From contig CAIXEV010000307.1 of the NCBI GenBank assembly GCA_903918555.1, positions 1-14,162 of the forward strand: a DNA stretch of 14,162 bases. Direction: 5' to 3'. Position 1 is the first letter of the stretch. Every line of letters begins with the position of its first letter. Positions 6,953 to 12,545 of this stretch are shown here, piece by piece. The stretch is from an uncultured bacterium (GTDB taxonomy: Bacteria > Planctomycetota > Phycisphaerae > Phycisphaerales > SM1A02). The translations under genes and the position numbers were made by a program. Under the pieces are notes generated by a model, which saw nothing but the letters and a program-made list of their open reading frames with translations, was not told where the DNA came from and did not search any database.

Positions 6953-7985
6953 GGAGCAGCGACAGATCCGAGGCGTTCGTGGTGCCGTCGCAGTCGATGT
7001 CCGCGAACGGCATGCCCCAGTTCGCGAGCAGGAGGCCGAGGTCTCCGGCGTCGACGAGACCGTCGCCGTTCAAGTCGGCGGGGCAGAGGTTCGAGATCGC
7101 GGCGTGATGGAGCCCGGCTGCGAGCTTGTCGATTGGTCGCGGGGAGTCCTGCGCATCGAGTTGGCCGAACGCGTTGCTTCCCCAGCCGACGATCTCATCG
7201 GTGGAGAGCAGGGCGAGCGAGAAGTCGCCGCCCGCCGCGATCGCGACGATCGGCGCCTTGGTGTCGGTGACATCGCACTGTCCGCTCGAGTTGTCGCCCC
7301 ATGCGTAGAGGCGTCCGTCGACTCCGAGCGCGAGCGAGTGCGTGAGTCCTGCGGAGATCTTCAGCACATTCGGGATGTTGAACGCGTCGGTCTGCCCGTA
7401 GTTGTTGGCACCCCACGCGAGGACCTTGGAGTTCGCAGTGATCACGACCGAGTGGTACGCCCCCGCGGAGACCGCCTGCGGGACGCCATATCCGCCAGGC
7501 AGATCGCGCTGCCCGCTCGAGTTGTCGCCCCAGCCGACGAGGCCCGTCGAGGTGCGCGCGAGCGTGTGGAAACCACCGGCCGCGACCTCGAGCACGCCCG
7601 TCAGGTTTGCGGGCACATTGAGCTGCCCGAGCGCGTTGTCGCCCCAGCAGACGACTGCGCCTGAGTCATCGAGCGCAGCGGTGTGGTAGGCGCCCGCGGA
7701 GACAGCGACGATCGATCCCGTGAACGCGGGGATGTTGCGCTGGCCAAGGCTGTTGTCGCCGAACACGCTGACGGTGTGGCAGTCGTGCACCACCGCCGTG
7801 TGGTACCAGCCGCAGGAGATGTCCATCGTGCGCCGCACGCCCGAGAGCGTCGCCTGGCCGCTTGAGTTGTTTCCCCAGACCGCGACCTGGGCGTGCGATG
7901 CGGCTGCGGTGAAGACGGACGCGAGCGCCGAAGCGGCGATCAGCGCGGCGCGTGACGGACCCGACGGGAACCTGTTGTGGCGCAT
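6924..7985 (-). CDS. Secreted RCC1-repeat protein with C-terminal dockerin-like module
   Basis: This 353-residue exported protein starts with a signal peptide (MRHNRFPSGPSR, hydrophobic 13-30, likely cut at SHA-QV about residue 32). At least seven RCC1/BNR-like units carry a W/FG-x-N-x-x-GQ core: WGNNSSGQ 37, FGDNSLGQ 75, WGDNALGQ 114, WGDNSSGQ 152, WGANNYGQ 191, WGDNSSGQ 229 and WGSNAFGQ 268, predicted to build a beta-propeller. Residues 301-353 contain two dockerin-like calcium loops (DLNGDGLVDAGD and DIDCDGTTNASD), with Cys301, Cys332 and Cys352. Such tails are common on exported proteins of Planctomycetes; no cohesin gene is present here. A GGAGG five bases before the ATG (complement of 7991-7995) fixes the start. 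The function is unknown, probably binding or structural at the cell surface. Confidence 0.87.
   Translation of the reverse strand: MRHNRFPSGPSRAALIAASALASVFTAAASHAQVAVWGNNSSGQATLSGVRRTMDISCGWYHTAVVHDCHTVSVFGDNSLGQRNIPAFTGSIVAVSAGAYHTAALDDSGAVVCWGDNALGQLNVPANLTGVLEVAAGGFHTLARTSTGLVGWGDNSSGQRDLPGGYGVPQAVSAGAYHSVVITANSKVLAWGANNYGQTDAFNIPNVLKISAGLTHSLALGVDGRLYAWGDNSSGQCDVTDTKAPIVAIAAGGDFSLALLSTDEIVGWGSNAFGQLDAQDSPRPIDKLAAGLHHAAISNLCPADLNGDGLVDAGDLGLLLANWGMPFADIDCDGTTNASDLSLLLMTPWGPCS
7278..7877 (-). repeat. Degenerate coding repeats of the RCC1 units
   Basis: The conserved W-G-D-N-x-x-GQ core of the propeller units is visible as DNA repeats of about 24 bp. The copies at 7278-7301 and 7509-7532 differ by one base; 7623-7646 and 7854-7877 are more divergent. 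Spacing is about 110-120 bp, one propeller blade. The near-identity of the first two suggests recent unit duplication or gene conversion within the gene. Confidence 0.75.
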
Positions 7986-8210
7986 GGTTGCCTCCAGTCT
8001 CGGGAAGGGTGCGAACGATCGAGGAGCGCAGGACGCCTGCTCGCCAACGGACTCGAGCCCGAGATTCGGGTGCGAGGGCGGGGCTCACCAGGAGATACGC
8101 GCGGCATCTGCGCCGATCGATCGACTTTCCGAGGAGATTCCAAGAAGCTCCGAAGGAGAAGTCAGCCGACGAGCTCGCTGGCCCGGCTGGAGAGAGCCGG
8201 CGTCACGCGC
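7986..8210. other. Intergenic leader of the RCC1-like gene
   Basis: These 225 bp separate the lpdA stop from the RCC1-like start, both genes being on the minus strand. They contain the strong GGAGG site next to 7985 and, at the lpdA end, a GC hairpin (8183-8200). I see no other gene, and no clear promoter boxes. Confidence 0.4.
8183..8200 (-). terminator. Weak hairpin after lpdA
   Basis: CCGGCT at 8183-8188 pairs with AGCCGG at 8195-8200 around a 6-nt loop, about 10 bp past the lpdA stop. No T-run follows on the minus strand, so it is at best a weak or Rho-assisted terminator, or an mRNA 3'-end stabiliser. Confidence 0.25.
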
Positions 8211-9695
8211 TCAAGCATGCACCGCGCGGCCCTCGGTCGCAAGCGCGGCCTCGTGCAGCGCCTCGTGCATGGTCGGGTGCGCGTGCACGGTCGAGATGAT
8301 GTCCTCGATCGTCGCCTCGACGCGGCGGGCGAGGCCCATCTCGCCGATCAGCTCGCTCGCGTCCTCGCCGATGATGTGCGCGCCGAGGATCTCGCCGTAC
8401 GGCTCGCTCACGATGATCTTCACGAGACCCTCGGTCGCGCCGACGGCGATCGCCTTGCCGTGGCCCTTGAACGCGTACTTGCCGACCTTGTACTTGAGGC
8501 CCTTCTCCTTCGCCTGCTTCTCCGTCATGCCGACCGACGCGATCTGCGGGTTGCAGTAGGTGCAGCCGGGGATCGACGAGTAGTCGACGCCGAGGGTGTG
8601 GTGGCCCATGAAGCGCTCGACGCACGCGGCGGCCTCTTCGCTCGCGATGTGGGCAAGCCACGGCGCGCCGATACAGTCGCCGACGGCGTAGACGCCGGGA
8701 ACCGAGGTCTGGTAGGTCGGCTCCTTCTTGTCCTTGTAGTCGGTCCAGATGTGGTTCTTCTCGATCTTGAGGCCGAGCTTCTCGTCGAAGAGGCCCTCGT
8801 AGCGCGCCTTCACGCCGATCGCGACGAGGACGCACTCGGCCTCGATCGACTCGGTCTTCGTCTTGTCGGCCGCTTGCGCAAGCGTGACCTTCACGCCGCT
8901 CGCCGTCTTGTCGATCGCGGTCGTCATCGTGCCGACCTTGAACTCCATGCCCTGCTTCGTGAACGCACGCATCGCCGCGGCCGAGATGTCCTCGTCCTCG
9001 TTCGGCAGGATCCGGTCGAGCATCTCGACGACGGTGACCTTCGTGCCGAACGCGTTGAAGAAGTACGCGAACTCCATGCCGATCGCGCCCGAGCCGATGA
9101 TGACCATCGACTTCGGCTGCTTCGGAACGGTGAGCGCGTCGAAACTCGAGAGGATCGTCTTGCCGTCGGACTTCGCGAACGGAAGCTCATTCGGCGCCGC
9201 GCCCGTCGCGATCATCACGCGGTCGGCGGTGATCTCGGCGACCTTCTCAGCGCCGCCCGAGCCGTGGTAGTAGTCGGCGTCGGCCTTCGTCACCTGCACG
9301 CGGCAGGGGCCCGCGCTCGTCTTGCCGCTGAGCACCTTCGCGTGGCCCTCGACATGGTCGATCTTGTTCTTCTTGAAGAGGAACGCGATCCCGTTGTTGA
9401 GCGTGCCCGTGATCGAGCGCGAGCGGCCGATGACCTTCGCCCAGTCGACCTTCACGCCGCCCTCGGCGATGTCGAAACCCCAGTCCTTGCCGTGGCGGAT
9501 CGCCTCCATGTAGAGCTCCGCGTTGTGCAGGAGCGCCTTGGTCGGGATGCAGCCCCAGTTGAGGCAGACGCCGCCGAGCTTGTTGCGCTCGATGCAGCAG
9601 ACCTTCAGGCCCATCTGCGCCGCGCGGATCGCGCCGACATAGCCGCCGGGGCCGCCGCCGATGACGATGAGGTCGTAGTGCTTCGTGTCTGCCAT
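8211..9695 (-). CDS. lpdA: Dihydrolipoamide dehydrogenase (E3)
   Basis: The 494-residue flavoprotein re-oxidises dihydrolipoamide with NAD+ for the pyruvate and 2-oxoglutarate dehydrogenase and glycine-cleavage complexes. Every hallmark is present: the FAD-binding GGGPGGYVGAIRAA (13-26), the redox disulfide Cys44/Cys49 in GGVCLNWGCIP, the NAD-binding GSGAIGMEFA (201-210), and at the C-terminus His473 and Glu478 in HAHPTMHE, the catalytic dyad given by the partner subunit of the dimer. Length is normal; there is no N-terminal lipoyl domain. The start is supported by GGGAG about nine bases upstream. No E1, E2 or glycine-cleavage gene is adjacent, so this may be the general E3 shared by several complexes. 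It is transcribed divergently from the hybrid kinase gene. Confidence 0.96.
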   Translation of the reverse strand: MADTKHYDLIVIGGGPGGYVGAIRAAQMGLKVCCIERNKLGGVCLNWGCIPTKALLHNAELYMEAIRHGKDWGFDIAEGGVKVDWAKVIGRSRSITGTLNNGIAFLFKKNKIDHVEGHAKVLSGKTSAGPCRVQVTKADADYYHGSGGAEKVAEITADRVMIATGAAPNELPFAKSDGKTILSSFDALTVPKQPKSMVIIGSGAIGMEFAYFFNAFGTKVTVVEMLDRILPNEDEDISAAAMRAFTKQGMEFKVGTMTTAIDKTASGVKVTLAQAADKTKTESIEAECVLVAIGVKARYEGLFDEKLGLKIEKNHIWTDYKDKKEPTYQTSVPGVYAVGDCIGAPWLAHIASEEAAACVERFMGHHTLGVDYSSIPGCTYCNPQIASVGMTEKQAKEKGLKYKVGKYAFKGHGKAIAVGATEGLVKIIVSEPYGEILGAHIIGEDASELIGEMGLARRVEATIEDIISTVHAHPTMHEALHEAALATEGRAVHA

Positions 9696-9731
9696 GGAAG
9701 GGGTCTCCCGAGGGTGGGGTTCGATCGTGCG

Positions 9732-9760
9732 ATGAGTTCCGATCCCGAGTGGGGGGTCAA
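9732..9760 (-). promoter_or_regulatory. Possible sigma70-type promoter for lpdA
   Basis: On the minus strand TTGACC (complement of 9755-9760) is followed after 17 bases by ACTCAT (complement of 9732-9737), about 37 bp before the lpdA start. The -35 is good and the -10 poor, so this is a guess. The rest of the 226-bp divergent gap (9696-9921) shows only an imperfect inverted repeat at 9779-9798 (CAAAC...GTTTG). Confidence 0.25.
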
Positions 9761-9911
9761 GAGAATAGCGAGGAATCGCAAACCTCCGTGGGAGTTTGCC
9801 TCAACGCCGCCGGGCCGGTGGACGATGCCACCTCCGTCGGGTCGTCCGACGGTTGTTGCATGGGCGTCCGCGCTGCGGAACCGCGCCCATCGCAAGGCAA
9901 AGTTCAGGATC

Positions 9912-9918
9912 GGAGGGG
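9912..9918 (+). promoter_or_regulatory. Ribosome binding site that decides a TTG start
   Basis: GGAGGGG lies directly before TTG at 9922 (five bases between GGAGG and TTG). The open frame extends upstream to 9796, but this site makes TTG the probable start of the hybrid kinase. Confidence 0.65.
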
Positions 9919-9921
9919 CCC

Positions 9922-11217
9922 TTGGATCACGCGACGCCGCCAAGCTCGGGAACCGCCGGCGAGGGCGCCAAGCGGCCGCTCGGCATCGACGCCCACCGCG
10001 AGGGCGAGGTTGACCGGTTGGTCGACCGCGTGTCGCGGGCGATGGCGCGGCACGCCAGCATAGTCCGAGAACATGGCGAGTCACGGGAGCGTCTCAGCGC
10101 CTTCCTGCACGCCGTCGGTCACGACATCCGGACGCCGTTGGTCGGGATCGCGACCACCATCGAGCTGCTCGAGCACGACGCGCCGAACCTCTCGGAAGCC
10201 GAGCTTCGCGCGCGCGTCGCCGAGTCGGCGCGCACCGTCCGCAGCGCGTGCGGCTTCGGCCTTTCGATGATCGGCGAAGCGTTCGAGCTGATCCGCTCCG
10301 ACGCCGGGAAGTGGAGCGCCTCGCCCTCCTCGGTCAACCTCGTGTCACTCGTGCATGAGGTGCGCGCGATCGTCGAGCCGCAGGCCCGCGCGAAGTCGCT
10401 GGCGATCGAGGTCACGCTGCGCGGCTGCAGCGAGAACGCCCTTGCCGCCGTGTGGACCGACGCCGGCCGGCTCACGCAGGCGCTCGTGAATGTCGTCGCC
10501 AACGGCGTGAAGTTCAGCGCGCAGGGCTCGGTCGAGATCGAACTCGCCATGCCTGCGCCGGACGCGGTCTCGATCTCCGTGCGCGATCGCGGCCCGGGCC
10601 TCGACGACGCGTCGGTCGACGAGATCTTCGAGCCGTTCCACCAGTCGCAGCGCACCTCCGCGCAGGCCGGCGAGGGCCTCGGCCTCGGCCTCGCCATCGC
10701 CGAGCGGTGCGCGCGTCTCGTCGGCGGCCGCTGGATCGCAGGCAACCGCAACGATGGCCCCGGCGCGGTCTTCACGCTGGTCCTGCCGCACCGTTGTCCT
10801 CCGGCCACCGCCGAGGCCGTTGCGTCGGGCGCTTCATCCGACGAGCAGGCCAACTCGGCGCGCGTGCTGGTCGTCGACGACGCGGCCGATGCAGCGCGCC
10901 TCGCGCAGCATCACCTCGCTGCGCTCGGGCACGGCGTGACGGTCGCCACCAGCGTCGCGGAAGCCGAGCGGCTGCTCGCATGCGAGCGGTTCGACCTCGT
11001 CCTCAGCGACTTCGAGCTCTCCGATGGAACCGCGGCGGACCTTGTCCCCAAGGCGGGTCGGACGCCCGTCCTCGTCTCGAGCGCCCACCTCGACGAGGCG
11101 GTGACCCGCATCGGCGCCGCCGGGACGGTGCCCAAGCCCCTCACGAAAGCCGCGCTGCAGGCTGCAATCGACCGCACGCTCGGCGCGTTCCGCGCGTCAG
11201 CGATGCCTTCGAGTTGA
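9922..11217 (+). CDS. Soluble hybrid histidine kinase with C-terminal receiver domain
   Basis: The product is 431 residues from the TTG start. Residues about 1-55 are polar and helical with no PAS, GAF or membrane segment. The dimerisation domain carries the H-box AVGHDIRTPLVGI with phospho-acceptor His67. The ATPase domain shows an N-box (NVVANGVKFS, about 190-199), a G1 box (DRGPGL, 221-226), EPFHQ, and a G2 box (GEGLGLGLAIAE, about 250-261). After a linker the receiver domain (about 314-420) has Asp319-Asp320, the phospho-acceptor Asp363 (VLSDFELSDG), Ser386/Ser387 and Lys405 (VPKP). Both transmitter and receiver thus look active. With no own sensor domain it is probably a cytoplasmic kinase controlled by partners or by a phosphorelay. 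No output domain or separate response regulator is nearby, so the pathway is unknown. An ATG at 10042 is a less likely start. Confidence 0.88.
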   Translation: MDHATPPSSGTAGEGAKRPLGIDAHREGEVDRLVDRVSRAMARHASIVREHGESRERLSAFLHAVGHDIRTPLVGIATTIELLEHDAPNLSEAELRARVAESARTVRSACGFGLSMIGEAFELIRSDAGKWSASPSSVNLVSLVHEVRAIVEPQARAKSLAIEVTLRGCSENALAAVWTDAGRLTQALVNVVANGVKFSAQGSVEIELAMPAPDAVSISVRDRGPGLDDASVDEIFEPFHQSQRTSAQAGEGLGLGLAIAERCARLVGGRWIAGNRNDGPGAVFTLVLPHRCPPATAEAVASGASSDEQANSARVLVVDDAADAARLAQHHLAALGHGVTVATSVAEAERLLACERFDLVLSDFELSDGTAADLVPKAGRTPVLVSSAHLDEAVTRIGAAGTVPKPLTKAALQAAIDRTLGAFRASAMPSS

Positions 11218-11286
11218 TAGCATCGTGTGCAAGAGGAGTGCCCTGCCGGCGCACTCCGGCGCCGCGCGGAGGCCTCGTCGCGCGGC

Positions 11287-11291
11287 AGGAG
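11287..11291 (+). promoter_or_regulatory. Ribosome binding site that decides a GTG start
   Basis: AGGAG lies seven bases before GTG at 11299. It favours this start over the upstream in-frame GTG at 11227, whose extra 24 codons precede the conserved first strand and are Arg-rich and not protein-like. Confidence 0.75.
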
Positions 11292-11298
11292 AGCCCGC

Positions 11299-12342
11299 GT
11301 GCGCATCGCCATCGTCAGTGACATTCACGCCAACCTCGCTGCGTTCGAGTCCGTGCTCGCGCATGCGCGATCGGTCGGCTACGACCGCATGGTGTGCCTC
11401 GGCGATGTCGTCGGCTACGGCCCCGATCCAGTGGAGTGCGTCGACCTCGTGCGCGAGCACTGCGATTGGACGCTGCTCGGCAACCACGACTTCGCGGCCG
11501 TGTACGAGCCCACCAACTTCAACCCGAGCGCTGCGAAGGCGGTGTTCTGGACCCGCGCGCAGACGATCGAGGGCGAGTGGCTGCGGCGCCACATCGCCGC
11601 GCTCCAGCAGGCGCGCGACGAGGACCGCATCTCCGACACCGAGTTCCTCGACAAGAAGTGCGGCGCCGAGGTCGAGCAGCGCGAGCGCGTCGACTTCATG
11701 TTCCGCATCTCGCCGCGCAGGATCCTGCTCGACCGCTACATCTGCGTGCACGCGTCGCCTTCGCGGCCCGTGAACGAGTACCTGTTCCCGACCGATGTCG
11801 AGAACAACACCAAGCGCCTCGAGCGCAACTTCGGGCTGCTCACGCTGCCCGGCGCCGATGGCGAGCGCCCCGTGAGCGCGATCGTCGGCCACACGCATTG
11901 CCCGGGCTTCATCCTCGAGACGCCGCCCGATCCAGTCGAGGTCGCGCGCGTCGAGGCCGAGCTCGCCGCGCAGACCGCGCGCGAGCAGGAGGGCGGTGCG
12001 TTCCGCAGCCCGCTGCTCGAGAGCGCGATCAGCCGCATCCCGCGCAACTACGAGTTCGAGTCGTTCGTCGTCGGTCGCGACAGTTGGACGCCGAACGACG
12101 ACGAGATGCCCGCCGGTTGCCGTTTCATCCTGAACCCCGGTTCGGTCGGCCAGCCGCGCGACGGCGACCCGCGCGCGTGCTACGCGATCCTCGAGGTCGG
12201 CGAGAACGGCGCGCGCGACCGCTTCACCTTCCACCGCGTCGCCTACGACATCGCCCGGACGCAGTCGCGGCTGCGCGCGTTCGCGGCCGAAGGCGCGCCG
12301 CTCGTCGAGTGGCTCTGGGAACGCCTCGAAAAGGGCCAGTAA
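11299..12342 (+). CDS. Calcineurin-like metallophosphoesterase with a C-terminal insertion
   Basis: The product has 347 residues. It starts immediately with the first core strand, VRIAIVSDIHAN (Asp8, His10). The further motifs follow in order: GDVVGYGPDP (35-44), GNHD (61-64), VHASP with His151, GHTH (197-200) and NPGSVGQPRDGDPRA (279-293). This set is typical of the COG0639 / YfcE-like and PrpA-like phosphoesterases, which act on small phosphoesters or nucleotides and usually have about 240 residues. The extra length comes from two places: an enlarged helical region after GNHD (about 70-145), and an insert of about 70 residues between GHTH and NPGSVGQ (about 204-274) that is rich in Glu/Ala/Arg and probably helical. 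The substrate is unknown. It lies 81 bp after the hybrid kinase on the same strand. A small inverted repeat (11247-11264) in that gap lacks a T-run. Confidence 0.87.
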   Translation: MRIAIVSDIHANLAAFESVLAHARSVGYDRMVCLGDVVGYGPDPVECVDLVREHCDWTLLGNHDFAAVYEPTNFNPSAAKAVFWTRAQTIEGEWLRRHIAALQQARDEDRISDTEFLDKKCGAEVEQRERVDFMFRISPRRILLDRYICVHASPSRPVNEYLFPTDVENNTKRLERNFGLLTLPGADGERPVSAIVGHTHCPGFILETPPDPVEVARVEAELAAQTAREQEGGAFRSPLLESAISRIPRNYEFESFVVGRDSWTPNDDEMPAGCRFILNPGSVGQPRDGDPRACYAILEVGENGARDRFTFHRVAYDIARTQSRLRAFAAEGAPLVEWLWERLEKGQ

Positions 12343-12545
12343 ATCCAGCACGCGTCGGGAGATGGAGCAAGCGTGGCGTCCGCCGCGCGTGGCCCGAACC
12401 TCGGCGTCGTGCGCGCGCCGCCTCGGCGCGAAGCGCCCGATGCGGCTACCCTTCGCGACTCTTCGGGCTCGGCGCCCGGACGGCTGCGCACCCCGCGCGC
12501 CGGCCCTGCAGACGGGCGTCTCCACGAATCACCCAGGGCCAAGCC
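12343..12545. other. Intergenic region before yidC
   Basis: These 203 bp between the phosphoesterase stop and the yidC start hold a short hairpin (GGCGC-gaa-GCGCC, 12425-12437) without a T-run, and an AGGG ribosome-site-like sequence at 12535-12538, seven bases before the TTG. I see no further gene or clear promoter. Confidence 0.4.

Noticed and set aside
7278..7877. Regularly spaced DNA repeats resembling an array
   Set aside because: They encode the W/FG-x-N-x-x-GQ core of RCC1-like units in frame and vary in sequence, so they are not CRISPR or mobile repeats.
11247..11264. Inverted repeat CGGCGC/GCGCCG after the hybrid kinase gene
   Set aside because: Only six base pairs and no T-run; expected by chance in such GC-rich DNA.
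11227..11298. Upstream GTG start for the second phosphoesterase
   Set aside because: The 24 extra codons are Arg-rich and precede the first core strand; AGGAG is placed ideally for GTG at 11299.
12425..12437. Hairpin GGCGC-gaa-GCGCC after the second phosphoesterase gene
   Set aside because: Five base pairs, no T-run and 80 bp from the stop codon; not convincing as a terminator.
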